A stretch of 64,000 bases of DNA from Desulforamulus ferrireducens (GCF_002005145.1 NZ_CP019698.1:2480001-2544000); one strand, 5' to 3'. Positions 39,574 to 48,035 are shown, numbered from the stretch's first letter. Numbers and translations are program-made. Notes: a model not told the origin generated them from the sequence alone.

Positions 39574-40089
39574 CTATTTATTATCTAAGTAACCCTCAAC
39601 ACCTAACTCCTTTAAGCGGGCATCCTTGGACTCCACTTCCCTGGCTAAATCTTCCTTAAACTGCCGCAGCTTGGCAGCTAAGGCTTCATCGGTGGTGGCC
39701 AGGATTTGTGCTGCCAGGATAGCCGCATTTTTGGCTCCGTTAATGGCCACCGAAGCTACAGGAATGCCGGGAGGCATCTGGGCGATGGAATAAAGGGCAT
39801 CTACACCGTCCAGGGCGCCTGATTTAACAGGTACCCCAATGACCGGCAGAATGGTGTGGGCCGCAATAACCCCGGGCAGGTGGGCGGCCAGACCGGCGGC
39901 AGCAATGATGACCTTAAGTCCCCTAGCTTCGGCAGTTCTGGCATAGGTGGCGGTTTTGTCCGGTGCTCGGTGAGCGGAAGAAATGGTTATTTCATAGGCT
40001 ATACCAAATTTCTCTAGCAACTTAACAGCATCTTTCATCAATGGCAAATCTGAGTCGCTACCTAGGACAAGACCAACTTGAGGATTCAT
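39574..40089 (-). CDS. purE: 5-(carboxyamino)imidazole ribonucleotide mutase / AIR carboxylase
   Basis: PurE of 171 residues converting AIR-derived substrate to CAIR. VLGSDSDLPLM phosphate loop, SSAHRAPDKT, AGLAAHLPGVIAAHT and ASVAINGAKNAAILA are seen. In B. subtilis purK follows purE; here the next gene is purB and no purK is in the operon. Either purK is elsewhere or this PurE uses CO2 directly (class II). Start ATG with AGGAGG upstream, 18 bases after the permease gene. Confidence 0.95.
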   Translation of the reverse strand: MNPQVGLVLGSDSDLPLMKDAVKLLEKFGIAYEITISSAHRAPDKTATYARTAEARGLKVIIAAAGLAAHLPGVIAAHTILPVIGVPVKSGALDGVDALYSIAQMPPGIPVASVAINGAKNAAILAAQILATTDEALAAKLRQFKEDLAREVESKDARLKELGVEGYLDNK

Positions 40090-40107
40090 GGTTCAAACCT
40101 CCTAATT

Positions 40108-41484
40108 TTATTCTCCACCCAGGAAGATAAAACGTGCGACAATGATAGCAAAGAGCAAATACATCATCCAGTGAACTTCCTTGGTACGACCGGACGCTAC
40201 CTTGAGAATGGTGTAGAAAATAATGCCGGCAGCAATACCGTTGGCAATATTATAGGTGAAGGGCATTAATATAATGGTTAAAAAGGCGGGGAAGCCTTCG
40301 GTAAAATCATTAAAGTCAATTTCGCCAATGGCAGATACCATCAGTAATCCTACAATAATCAAAGCCGGAGAAGTGGCTGCATTAGGGATTAGACCTGCCA
40401 AGGGAGCGATAACCAAAGCCAACAGAAACATGACACCGGTGGTCACCGCAGTCAGTCCGGTACGTCCACCTTCACCCACACCGGCGGCACTCTCAACAAA
40501 GGCTGTCAAGGTACTGGTACCCATGAAAGCACCAAAGGAAACACCGAAGGCATCAACCAGCATGGCTTTGCCAATTTTCGGGGACTGACCATTTTTATCC
40601 AGCAGCCCTGCCTTGCCGGCAGTTCCCACCAAAGTACCAAAGGTATCGAAGAGTTCCACAAAGGTAAAGGTAAAGACTACGGTCCAAATGCCCATTTCCA
40701 AGGCGCCCATGATATCTAAGTGACCAATATACAGCCCGCTGAAACTGGGCAGGGCGAAGGGAGTAAAGTTTTCGGGAATGACCGTAACGCCCATGGGGAT
40801 ACCAATAAGAGTAGTAATAATAATACCAATTAACAGAGAACCTTTTATCCTTTTGGCCATAAGAATGGCGGTGATAGCCAGGCCGATGATAGCTAACATA
40901 GTTGCAGGGTTATGGAAGGAGCCCATGCTGATATTCCATTCAAAGAACTTTAAGGTGGCCACACCACCCTCCTGTTGCAGGGCTTCCAGGGTGGGGGGAA
41001 TAACCGGACCAGCTTGAATTATGGTAATTTCAGCCATCTTTAAACCAACTATGGTGATGAATAAACCAATCCCTACGGTAATGGCCCGTTTTAGGGAATT
41101 GGGGATGGCTACCATCAGAATTTGACGAACGCGGGTTAGGGTAAGAATAAGAAAGATAATACCGGAAAGAAATACTGCACCCAAAGCAGCTTGCCAGGGC
41201 ATACCCACACCCTGGGCGGCCACAGCGGCAAAGTAGGCATTAAGACCCATACCAGGGGCTAAGGCGATAGGGAAATTAACAAAGAGACCCATAATGATGG
41301 TAATAACACCCGCTGCCACAGCGGTAGCAAAGAACACTGCATTCTTATCCATGCCGGTACCGGCAAGGATGTTGGGGTTGAGGAAGAGGATGTAGGCCAT
41401 GGTCATAAAGGTTGTTAGGCCTGCCACAATTTCGGTTCTTACTGTGGTTTTGTTTTCTTGGAGCTTAAATAACTGTTCCAGCAC
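40108..41484 (-). CDS. NCS2-family guanine/hypoxanthine permease (PbuG/AzgA type)
   Basis: Membrane protein of 458 residues with about 12 hydrophobic segments. Family stretches: TEIVAGLTTFMTMAYILFLNP at the N-terminus, ALAPGMGLNAYFA, SLKRAITVGIGLFI, FTFVELFDTFGTLVG and STLTAFVESAAGVGEGGRTGLTA. This subgroup (AzgA/PbuG/PurP) moves hypoxanthine, guanine or adenine with protons. Start GTG 41482-41484 with AAGGAGG ten bases upstream. First gene of the pur operon, just behind the tandem riboswitch, so uptake and synthesis share control. Confidence 0.92.
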   Translation of the reverse strand: MLEQLFKLQENKTTVRTEIVAGLTTFMTMAYILFLNPNILAGTGMDKNAVFFATAVAAGVITIIMGLFVNFPIALAPGMGLNAYFAAVAAQGVGMPWQAALGAVFLSGIIFLILTLTRVRQILMVAIPNSLKRAITVGIGLFITIVGLKMAEITIIQAGPVIPPTLEALQQEGGVATLKFFEWNISMGSFHNPATMLAIIGLAITAILMAKRIKGSLLIGIIITTLIGIPMGVTVIPENFTPFALPSFSGLYIGHLDIMGALEMGIWTVVFTFTFVELFDTFGTLVGTAGKAGLLDKNGQSPKIGKAMLVDAFGVSFGAFMGTSTLTAFVESAAGVGEGGRTGLTAVTTGVMFLLALVIAPLAGLIPNAATSPALIIVGLLMVSAIGEIDFNDFTEGFPAFLTIILMPFTYNIANGIAAGIIFYTILKVASGRTKEVHWMMYLLFAIIVARFIFLGGE

Positions 41485-41584
41485 TTGATGTCTGCCTCCT
41501 TAAAAATAAAAAAGATAATTGCTGTGTTCCAGTGTTCCTTGGTTTTCCAGGTTATTATTACCTTAATAACCACAAAAAAACCAA

Positions 41585-41644
41585 AAAAGCCCAGAACGAT
41601 AGATTCCAGCTCATATCAGAGTGAAACCTACCGCCTGGGCTTTT
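41585..41644 (-). terminator. Intrinsic terminator acting as riboswitch expression platform
   Basis: Minus-strand AAAGCCCAG (41635-41643) pairs with CTGGGCTTT (41586-41594), then a run of T. Its 5' arm lies inside the conserved GGGATAAAAGCCC motif of the upstream ykkC-type aptamer, so aptamer folding and terminator folding exclude each other. Confidence 0.85.
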
Positions 41645-41723
41645 ATCCCTATCGGTGTAGCGTAAACGCTTGTACCGCTTGGACCAAACCAACTCCATAG
41701 GAATTGTGGAACCCTAGGTACAC
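41624..41723 (-). promoter_or_regulatory. PRPP riboswitch aptamer (ykkC subtype 2)
   Basis: The minus strand reads, in order, CTAGGGTTCC (41708-41717), a TGGTCC segment (41681-41686), an AGCGT/ACGCT hairpin (41659-41670) and GGGATAAAAGCCCAGG (41634-41649). These are the conserved elements of the ykkC fold shared by guanidine-I, ppGpp and PRPP riboswitches. Location directly after a guanine aptamer and before purine genes points to the PRPP subtype, known to occur in that tandem. PRPP binding should block the terminator (ON). Ligand is inferred from context; ppGpp is the alternative. Confidence 0.8.
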
Positions 41724-41727
41724 TTTC

Positions 41728-41796
41728 CCTCCGTAGTCCAGCAATTACGGTTGCCGGGTAGAAACGCTTAGGCCAATTCCCAAGCATATACGGAAA
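41728..41796 (-). promoter_or_regulatory. Purine (guanine-type) riboswitch aptamer
   Basis: Three-way junction readable by eye on the minus strand. P1 is TTTCCGTA (41789-41796) with TACGGAGG; P2 GCTTGGG/CCTAAGC (41779-41785, 41766-41772); J2/3 GTTTCTAC (41758-41765); P3 CCGGCAA/TTGCTGG (41751-41757, 41738-41744); J3/1 GACTAC. The specificity base is C (opposite position 41736), as in guanine riboswitches (U in adenine ones). Located about 20 bases after the promoter start. Confidence 0.92.
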
Positions 41797-41815
41797 TATT
41801 CAATTGCACAAACCA

Positions 41816-41844
41816 ATAGTAACAAGACCAGAATGGTTTGTCAA
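41816..41844 (-). promoter_or_regulatory. Promoter of the purine operon
   Basis: Minus-strand TTGACA (41839-41844), 17-base spacer, TACTAT (41816-41821). Places the transcript start just before the guanine aptamer. A TTGACA -35 and near-consensus -10 suggest strong constitutive initiation with control at the leader. Confidence 0.85.
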
Positions 41845-41923
41845 CGAGTTAGGACAAAATTTAACATTATTTTCAGGAACACACAGGGGAGCATCGCGAA
41901 ACTAAGGTTTCTTTTTTAAGCTT

Positions 41924-41962
41924 TTGGTTGTCAGCCCTCGGCCATCGGCCGTCGGCTTTTTT
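41924..41962. repeat. GGC/GCC-rich short intergenic repeat, copy 4
   Basis: GTTGTCAGCCCTCGGCCATCGGCCGTCGGC followed by TTTTTTA, in the gap between ade and the pur leader. Closest to the copy at 31381-31419. Confidence 0.6.
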
Positions 41963-42008
41963 AGATTAAACCTGGTACTGGTAGCACATTACCTTGGAGA
42001 GGAAATTA

Positions 42009-42090
42009 CTTGAGCCCCCTCACTGAGGGGGCTGGCGTGAAGCGCCTGGGGGAGTTGAGTTTTGGGTCCAACTCCCTCAGTGAGATAGGT
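42009..42090. repeat. Compound hairpin element downstream of ade
   Basis: AGCCCCCTCA and TGAGGGGGCT (42013-42033) form a 10-bp perfect stem around C42023; GGCG/CGCC words and GGAGTTG/CAACTCC (about 42050-42073) form two more. A CCTCAGTGAG word recurs on both sides. May act as the ade transcript end despite a poor T-tract, or be a REP-like repeat. Nothing else was recognised in 41845-42101 apart from the GGC/GCC copy. Confidence 0.5.
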
Positions 42091-42101
42091 TCTGAATCCG
42101 T

Positions 42102-43904
42102 TTATACTTGTTCAGATATAATTAAATCCACAAACTGAAAATTAACGGTATCCACTAAACCACGGTTGGTCAGTCTTAGTTCGGGTAAAACTGCCAAAGG
42201 CAGTAGGGCCATGGTCATAAAGGGCGAAATCAAATGGCAGCCTAACTCTTTCCAAGCCCCATCCAATTGTTCAACCATCTCTGCTACCCTTTCCACCGAC
42301 TGGTCGGACATTAGGCCGGCGATGGGCAGAGGCAACAACGCGATTACTTGGCCATCCCGCACCGCTACCATACCGCCGCCCACCTCTGCCAGTTTGTTAC
42401 CAGCCAGGGCCATATCAGCATCATTGGTACCTACCACCAACAGGTTGTGGCTGTCATGGGCCACAGTGGAGGCTACCGCCCCAGCCTGGAGGTGAAAGCC
42501 CTTAACAAATCCTTTGCCCATGGTACCAGTGGCTTTGTGGCGTTCAATAACTGCCACCTTGATAATATCCTGTGCCAGATCAATCTGCACTTCACCTTGG
42601 TGTACGGGCAGCAGGCATTGCCGGGCCAAGGTACCCACCTTGGCTTCCATAATTTCCATTACCCGCACTTCAGCAGCGGTAGCCTGTGCATTTTGGGTGG
42701 TTACCACAAAATCCGACGGCTTTAATGGTGCCGCTAAGTGCATGGACTGACGGGCAAAATCCGGGTAAGTCACCGCTGGCAAGTCCAGCAGCATGCGTCC
42801 CTCTGCTGCCACCAGTTCCCCGTTGACCAGCACCTTTTCCACCTTCACTTTGGTTAAATCGCTAATTAATAAGATATCTGCCCAACGACCAGGAGAGATA
42901 CTTCCCAGATCGCGATCCATACTAAAGCACTGAGCCACATTGATGGTGACCATCTGGATAGCTGTCACCGGGTTTACCCCTTCCTCAATGGCCCGGCGTA
43001 CAATATGATCCAGATGACCCAAAGAAATCAGGGTATCCGGATGGGTATCATCACTTATTAGTGTAGCATAGCGGGAATCCACACGGTTTTCGGTAATACT
43101 CTTGATGGTTTCTTTTACATCATGCCAAGCCGAGCCTTCCCTCAATTGGGCATACATGCCTAAACGCATTTTGGCTAAGGCATCCTCAGCTCGTACCGAT
43201 TCATGACAACAGCGAACACCGGTGGAAATATAGGCATTTAACCCTTGGCCGGTTTCCGGGATAGAAAAGTGTCCGGTAATGGTTTTGTTTGCCTCCAGAG
43301 TTGCCTGGAGTTCAGCATGAATGTTCGCATCACCGTAGATAACACCAGGGAAATTCATCATTTCCCCTAGTCCGACTACTTCCTCCCATTGCATAGCCTC
43401 CCGAATTTCCTGCGGCCCCAAAACGGCACCGGCATCTTCAAAGGCAGGCGTGGCAGGTACACAGGAAGGCATGGCCACATATACCCTGAGAGGTACCTGT
43501 TTGCCTTCTTCAATCATTAACTTAATACCGTCCATGCCCAAGACATTGGCAATTTCGTGGGGGTCCATAAATATGGTGGTGGTACCCCGTGGTACCACGC
43601 TGCGGGCATATTCCTTCACTGTCATCATGCTGCTCTCCACGTGAATATGACCATCCATAAAACCCGGTGTTAAATAACAACCCTGACAGTCGATAACCTG
43701 AGTGCCCTCGCCAATGGTATGGGTAGCATCACCCACCAGGGCAATCCGACCATGGGTAATGGCAACATCCATATTGGGCATAATTTCACCCGTGTTGACA
43801 TTGACCAGTCGGCCATTCTTTAAAACTACCTCCGCCGGTTGACGGCCCATGGCCACAGCCACCAATTCCTGGGTTACCTCTGCCAGTGGATATCTCTTTT
43901 TCAT
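42102..43904 (-). CDS. ade: Adenine deaminase
   Basis: Amidohydrolase-superfamily enzyme of 600 residues converting adenine to hypoxanthine for salvage. Metal site GHIHVESSM, then FMDPHEIANVLG, GHFSIPETG, SDDTHPDTL and GSISPGRWADILLI; a C-terminal domain (AHDSHNLLVVGTND, EVGGGMVAV) completes the Ade-type architecture. ATG at 43902-43904 has GGGAGG eight bases upstream; an upstream in-frame reading from 43994 would overlap the PilZ gene. Product hypoxanthine feeds Hpt, encoded nearby. Confidence 0.96.
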   Translation of the reverse strand: MKKRYPLAEVTQELVAVAMGRQPAEVVLKNGRLVNVNTGEIMPNMDVAITHGRIALVGDATHTIGEGTQVIDCQGCYLTPGFMDGHIHVESSMMTVKEYARSVVPRGTTTIFMDPHEIANVLGMDGIKLMIEEGKQVPLRVYVAMPSCVPATPAFEDAGAVLGPQEIREAMQWEEVVGLGEMMNFPGVIYGDANIHAELQATLEANKTITGHFSIPETGQGLNAYISTGVRCCHESVRAEDALAKMRLGMYAQLREGSAWHDVKETIKSITENRVDSRYATLISDDTHPDTLISLGHLDHIVRRAIEEGVNPVTAIQMVTINVAQCFSMDRDLGSISPGRWADILLISDLTKVKVEKVLVNGELVAAEGRMLLDLPAVTYPDFARQSMHLAAPLKPSDFVVTTQNAQATAAEVRVMEIMEAKVGTLARQCLLPVHQGEVQIDLAQDIIKVAVIERHKATGTMGKGFVKGFHLQAGAVASTVAHDSHNLLVVGTNDADMALAGNKLAEVGGGMVAVRDGQVIALLPLPIAGLMSDQSVERVAEMVEQLDGAWKELGCHLISPFMTMALLPLAVLPELRLTNRGLVDTVNFQFVDLIISEQV

Positions 43905-43905
43905 G

Positions 43906-44250
43906 TCACAAATCCTCCCTGCATGATTTTGCAAAACTGGTTTTACTGTCATATAAAAAATTAGCCAATATCGCCAATTTATCTGTATCTTCATAAAATT
44001 CTACGCAGGCTGCATTATGCATTACCCGCACCACTCTGGCACTCAGCCTCAGGATAAGTTCAGGCAAATAAATGCCCAGATCAATTTCCTGCCCCACCGT
44101 CAGACGTTGCGGCGTGAAGAAAAATGCCCCACAGGCAGAGACATTTATGGTTTTACAGTTAACCACCCGTGAGTTAAGTTCATAGCTCAATGGCAGCTCT
44201 ATATTTATTCGTGTATATTTACGCCGCTCTTTATCTATTGTTACTTTCAT
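43906..44250 (-). CDS. Stand-alone PilZ-domain protein
   Basis: 114 residues, essentially one PilZ domain that binds cyclic di-GMP. The RKYTR box (RxxxR) is at residues 10-14, and the NVSACG box follows about 25 residues later. No other domain. Its stop is one base before the ade start and ade's ribosome site lies inside its 3' end, so the two are co-transcribed; a link between purine salvage and c-di-GMP signalling is only suggested by position. Start ATG with no strong SD seen. Confidence 0.8.
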   Translation of the reverse strand: MKVTIDKERRKYTRINIELPLSYELNSRVVNCKTINVSACGAFFFTPQRLTVGQEIDLGIYLPELILRLSARVVRVMHNAACVEFYEDTDKLAILANFLYDSKTSFAKSCREDL

Positions 44251-44328
44251 ACGCTACCCCTAAACGAGAATACAACAAATAGAGGTTTGCCATATTTTTC
44301 TTTTATCCTTCTTTTTCAAACAAAAAGA

Positions 44329-44344
44329 GTGGCTTTGCAGCCAC
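44329..44344 (-). terminator. Terminator downstream of guaA
   Basis: Minus-strand GTGGCT-GCAA-AGCCAC followed by TCTTTTTG. About 170 bases after the guaA stop. Confidence 0.65.
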
Positions 44345-44474
44345 CCAAAAGCGTAATACACCAAAGAGGTATTACTTTATATTACAAGAATCATGCCAGA
44401 AAAATAGGGTGCGTATAAAGATAAATATTGTGCCAATTTGGAGCATCCTGTCTTTTCTTTCTGAAACGTAGAAC

Positions 44475-44505
44475 GACCAACTGTTCAATAAAAGAACAGC
44501 TGGTC
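44475..44505. other. GACCAACTGTTC/GAACAGCTGGTC inverted repeat after guaA
   Basis: Twelve-bp arms with one mismatch and a 7-base AT loop, starting 8 bases after the guaA stop. On the minus strand no T-run follows, so termination here would be weak. The rest of 44251-44474 shows only the terminator at 44329-44344. Confidence 0.5.
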
Positions 44506-44512
44506 AAAAATC

Positions 44513-46054
44513 TTACTCCCACTCAATGGTGCCAGGGGGCTTGGAGGTGATGTCGTAAACCACACGGTTAATCTCGGGCACTTCGTTCACGATACGGGTG
44601 GAGATTTTACCTAACACCTCATAGGGAATCTTAGCCCAATCGGCGGTCATGCCATCGTGGCTATAGACAGCCCGAACCACGGCAGCATAAGCATAGGTAC
44701 GTTCATCACCCATGACACCAACGGAACGCATGTCAGGTAGGACGGCAAAGTACTGCCAGATTTCTTTATCTAAACCTGCCTTTTTAATCTCATCGGTTAC
44801 CACAAAGTCTGCTTCCCTTAAAATATCCAGCTTTGCTTTGGTAATCTCACCAAGAATTCTTACAGCCAAGCCCGGGCCGGGGAAGGGTTGACGCCAGACA
44901 ATCTCGGAGGGTAGGCCCAATTCTTCGCCCAACCGACGTACTTCGTCCTTAAACAGCCAGCGCAGGGGTTCCACCAAGGCAAATTTCATATCCTCCGGCA
45001 GACCACCCACGTTGTGGTGGGATTTAATCACCGCTGCTGTGGCGGTACCGCTCTCCACCACATCCGGGTATAAAGTACCCTGAACCAGAAAATCAATCTC
45101 ACCCAGTTTTCTGGCTTCTTCTTCAAAGACACGAATAAATTCAGTACCAATGATTTTCCGTTTCTGTTCCGGGTCGGTGACACCCTTTAATTTACCTAAA
45201 AAGCGCTCGGATGCATCCACATGCACCAGCTTGATATTAAACTTATCTCGAAAGGTCTGCACCACCTGCTGAGCCTCATTTTTTCTCAGCAGACCGTGAT
45301 CCACAAAGACACAGGTAAGATTATCACCCACCGCCCGATGTACCAAAACAGCCGCCACCGAGGAATCCACACCGCCGCTGAGAGCACACAACACCTTGCG
45401 GTTACCCACTTTGTTTTTCACATCTCGCACTGCTTCCTCGAGGAAGGAACCCATATTCCAAGTGCCACTGCAACCACAGATATCAAAAAGGAAATTCTTT
45501 AGTATTTCCGTACCTTTGGGAGTATGTACAACCTCAGGATGGAACTGTACGGCATAAAGCTTTTGTTCCTTATTGGCCATTGCCGCAATGGGGGCTTTAT
45601 CGGTGCTAGCGGTTATTTCAAAGCCCGGTGGCACTGCCTCTACTCTGTCTCCGTGACTCATCCAGCATTCTTCATCTGCCAGCAGACCTTTAAATAAATG
45701 ATCACACTGATGCACCTTCAGGTTGGTGCGCCCATATTCCCGATCCTCGGCAGCAACAACTTTACCTTGTAATTGGTGGGTCATCAGTTGCATACCGTAG
45801 CAGATGCCCAGCACGGGAACACCCAACTGGTAAATTTGGGGATCAATGGTGGGTGCCTTCTCCCCGTAAACACTGGAAGGGCCACCGGAAAAAATTATGC
45901 CCTTGGGTTTTTTGGCTTTTAATTTATCTATGGGTGCGTTAAAGGGTTCAATTTCACAGTATACATTGCAATCCCTGATGCGGCGGGCAATGAGTTGGGT
46001 ATATTGCCCCCCAAAATCCAGGACGAGAATCAGTTCCTGTTCGGCTAAAGACAT
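44513..46054 (-). CDS. guaA: GMP synthase (glutamine-hydrolysing)
   Basis: Converts XMP to GMP; 513 residues. N-terminal class I glutaminase with C85 in GICYGMQL and [10 protein letters not shown]; central PP-loop ATPase domain [12 protein letters not shown]-terminal dimerisation domain ending PPGTIEWE. Twelve bases after hpt, so both are probably in one transcript. ATG with GGAGG upstream. Confidence 0.98.
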   Translation of the reverse strand: MSLAEQELILVLDFGGQYTQLIARRIRDCNVYCEIEPFNAPIDKLKAKKPKGIIFSGGPSSVYGEKAPTIDPQIYQLGVPVLGICYGMQLMTHQLQGKVVAAEDREYGRTNLKVHQCDHLFKGLLADEECWMSHGDRVEAVPPGFEITASTDKAPIAAMANKEQKLYAVQFHPEVVHTPKGTEILKNFLFDICGCSGTWNMGSFLEEAVRDVKNKVGNRKVLCALSGGVDSSVAAVLVHRAVGDNLTCVFVDHGLLRKNEAQQVVQTFRDKFNIKLVHVDASERFLGKLKGVTDPEQKRKIIGTEFIRVFEEEARKLGEIDFLVQGTLYPDVVESGTATAAVIKSHHNVGGLPEDMKFALVEPLRWLFKDEVRRLGEELGLPSEIVWRQPFPGPGLAVRILGEITKAKLDILREADFVVTDEIKKAGLDKEIWQYFAVLPDMRSVGVMGDERTYAYAAVVRAVYSHDGMTADWAKIPYEVLGKISTRIVNEVPEINRVVYDITSKPPGTIEWE

Positions 46055-46066
46055 GCCATGGCCTCC

Positions 46067-46606
46067 TTAAATCTGGTATATTTCCGGTTTTAATACAGCA
46101 ATATAGGGTAAATTGCGGTATCTCTCATTGTAATCCAAGCCATAACCCACAACAAATTCATCGGGTATGGAGAAACCGTTATAATCTACGGGCACTGCCA
46201 CTTTACGGCGACTGGGCTTGTCCAGCAAGGTGCAGATCTTCAAGCTGGCAGGACCCCGGGCTTTCATGTTTTCCACTAAATACTGCAAGGTCAAGCCAGT
46301 ATCAACAATATCCTCCACAATAATGACATGCCTGCCATGGATACTTTTCTCCAAATCCTTTAAAATACGCACAGCCCCGGAGGATACAGTACCGGCGCCA
46401 TAACTGGATACTGCCATAAAATCAAAAAAGGTTGGCACATTAATATGGCGTACCAAATCAGCTAAAAAGATCATGGCACCCTTTAAAATTCCTACCATAA
46501 GGATACTTTCACCCTGGTAGTCCTGAGAAATCTGCCGACCTAACTGAGCTACCCGTTCTTTGATTTGCTCTTCATTTAACAGTATTTTTTCCACATCGGG
46601 ATGCAT
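46067..46606 (-). CDS. hpt: Hypoxanthine (guanine) phosphoribosyltransferase
   Basis: Salvages hypoxanthine/guanine with PRPP to IMP/GMP; 179 residues. PRPP motif VIIVEDIVDTGLTL, FMAVSSYGAGT flexible loop and VGYGLDYNERYRNLPYI near the end. ATG 46604-46606 has AAGGAGTG upstream; a reading from 46639 lacks a site. Together with ade and the NCS2 permease it forms the salvage branch, and it competes with PurF for PRPP. Confidence 0.96.
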   Translation of the reverse strand: MHPDVEKILLNEEQIKERVAQLGRQISQDYQGESILMVGILKGAMIFLADLVRHINVPTFFDFMAVSSYGAGTVSSGAVRILKDLEKSIHGRHVIIVEDIVDTGLTLQYLVENMKARGPASLKICTLLDKPSRRKVAVPVDYNGFSIPDEFVVGYGLDYNERYRNLPYIAVLKPEIYQI

Positions 46607-46642
46607 TTTTTTCACTCCTTGCCAATGAATGCCTACCAACAG

Positions 46643-46672
46643 AGCATAACAAAAAAGTTATTTTTTCGTCAA
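46643..46672 (-). promoter_or_regulatory. Promoter of hpt-guaA
   Basis: Minus-strand TTGACG (46667-46672), 18-base spacer, TATGCT (46643-46648). No purine-type aptamer is seen in the short leader. Confidence 0.5.
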
Positions 46673-46771
46673 TAGGAGGAAGATTATTTCCTGTTTTAGA
46701 TTATCCTTTAAGCATCAATCAAATACACTTTCCGGAGGATTACAGGAACTTGCTGACAACTAAAAAGAAAA

Positions 46772-46806
46772 AGTGCCGCTATGCTATAAAATAGCTTAAC
46801 GACACT
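46772..46806 (-). terminator. Rho-independent terminator of the 46.8-47.5 kb gene
   Basis: AGTGTCG/CGGCACT outer arms and a GCTAT/ATAGC inner stem, followed on the minus strand by TTTTTCTTTTT. Confidence 0.85.
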
Positions 46807-46814
46807 CCTGTAAC

Positions 46815-47525
46815 TTATTTTGTTGTCACGGGTACATCAATCTTTAATTCTCTGTTGTAGTCCCAAAGTTTAATTAAAATCTCTAAACCACCCGGGGTGC
46901 TATCCGCCTTATTAGCCCGAATGATAGCCTGGCGGATGGTTAGATCATTCTTATCCACCCAGACCTTATAATAAAAATCATCGAATTGTTCCTCTAAAAA
47001 AACATTCTCCACGTTAGGCTTCAGTTCATAGACCAGGCAATTATCACCATCCACTCTTTCCTCACCCACCAAAGCCTGTTCCGGTATATCCTTAAAATTA
47101 AAATTAGCCAACGGGTTTAGCTCACTGACAAACAACTCCGTCTGGGACATTTTCATGTCCTTTAAAGTTATCCATTTACCAGAAAAGGGATCCTTCATAT
47201 AGGTATTGTTTTCCACCTGGGTGAATTCTACCGGTGTCTTGAGCACTGTCCCTTTTATATGTACTTTATCCGGCAGTACTCTCTCTCCCTCCACCTTGCT
47301 ATAAAATTCATTTTCCCCCAGTAGCTTGGATTCCACCATAAAGCGAAAACTCTTGCTGGCAAAGGTATTATCTATGGCGGTTTCCAGGGTTTTTGCCTCA
47401 TCTATACTGTTAGTACTAAACAACAACGTTTTACCAATAACCACAAGGAGAAGAATCACCCCTGCTGCCGCCGCCAAAGGCATCAACCTGCGTCTATTTA
47501 AGAAGAGCCATCTTGGTGTAAACAC
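46815..47525 (-). CDS. Membrane-anchored protein of unknown function (LolA/LppX-like fold possible)
   Basis: 236 residues. An arginine-rich N-terminus is followed by one hydrophobic segment (about residues 17-35), then an extracytoplasmic domain of alternating strands rich in charged residues. The order of features (an early helix, many beta-strands, a VWVDKNDLTIRQAI segment late) resembles LolA/LppX lipid-binding or sporulation-lipoprotein-like domains, but no signature confirms this. No lipobox cysteine. GTG at 47523-47525 is preferred (GGGGGG seven bases upstream); TTG two codons earlier is possible. Single-gene unit ended by a terminator and divergent from the MazG-like gene. Confidence 0.55.
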   Translation of the reverse strand: MFTPRWLFLNRRRLMPLAAAAGVILLLVVIGKTLLFSTNSIDEAKTLETAIDNTFASKSFRFMVESKLLGENEFYSKVEGERVLPDKVHIKGTVLKTPVEFTQVENNTYMKDPFSGKWITLKDMKMSQTELFVSELNPLANFNFKDIPEQALVGEERVDGDNCLVYELKPNVENVFLEEQFDDFYYKVWVDKNDLTIRQAIIRANKADSTPGGLEILIKLWDYNRELKIDVPVTTK

Positions 47526-47647
47526 AAACAATCCCCCCAGGTGCTTTATTCTTGATTAATAATACTGTCTAAACCTATACTTTATGCCAATGACACAGTA
47601 AACACATGAAAAAAGCACCATGGGTAACAATAATCGTTAGCAAATGG

Positions 47648-47653
47648 TATAAT
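47648..47653 (+). promoter_or_regulatory. -10 element of the MazG-like/DUF1015-like pair
   Basis: TATAAT 42 bases upstream of the GTG start; no clear -35 (TAACAA at 17 bases). Within the 169-base divergent gap. Confidence 0.4.
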
Positions 47654-47694
47654 ATACCTATTAACTTTTGGTACATCATTTTGGAGGGGTTTCT

Positions 47695-48024
47695 GTGAGT
47701 CTAAAGGATATGCAAAAAGAAGTTGATGACTGGATTGGTCAGTTTGAGGAGGGCTACTGGCATCCCCTTTCCATGTTAGCCCGGTTAACCGAAGAAGTGG
47801 GTGAACTGGCCCGGGAGGTCAATCACCAATATGGTCAAAAGCCAAAAAAGCAAGAGGAGCCGGAGGGCAATCTAGCCCTGGAACTGGCAGACATTTTATT
47901 CATCATCGGTTGTTTCGCCAATTCTATGAACATCGACTTAGATAAAGCCTTTCAAGACATGATGAATAAATATCGGGAACGTGACAGTAATCGCTGGACC
48001 CGCATTCAACCAGAAAATCATTAG
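47695..48024 (+). CDS. MazG-like nucleotide pyrophosphohydrolase
   Basis: 109-residue single-domain all-alpha NTP pyrophosphohydrolase of the MazG/YpjD type. The metal-binding pattern is complete: EEVGELARE on the first helix and ELADILF on the second. It would hydrolyse a nucleoside triphosphate to monophosphate and pyrophosphate; the substrate is not known. GTG at 47695-47697 with GGAGGGG upstream. Eleven bases separate it from the following gene, so the two form a pair. Confidence 0.85.
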   Translation: MSLKDMQKEVDDWIGQFEEGYWHPLSMLARLTEEVGELAREVNHQYGQKPKKQEEPEGNLALELADILFIIGCFANSMNIDLDKAFQDMMNKYRERDSNRWTRIQPENH

Positions 48025-48035
48025 GAGGTATATCC

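Noticed and set aside
43573-43605. T-box-like GGTACC words
   Set aside because: They are inside ade coding sequence; no specifier loop or leader is present.
44475-44505. Strong terminator of guaA
   Set aside because: The stem is good but the T-run lies on the wrong side for minus-strand transcription; the hairpin at 44329-44344 fits better.
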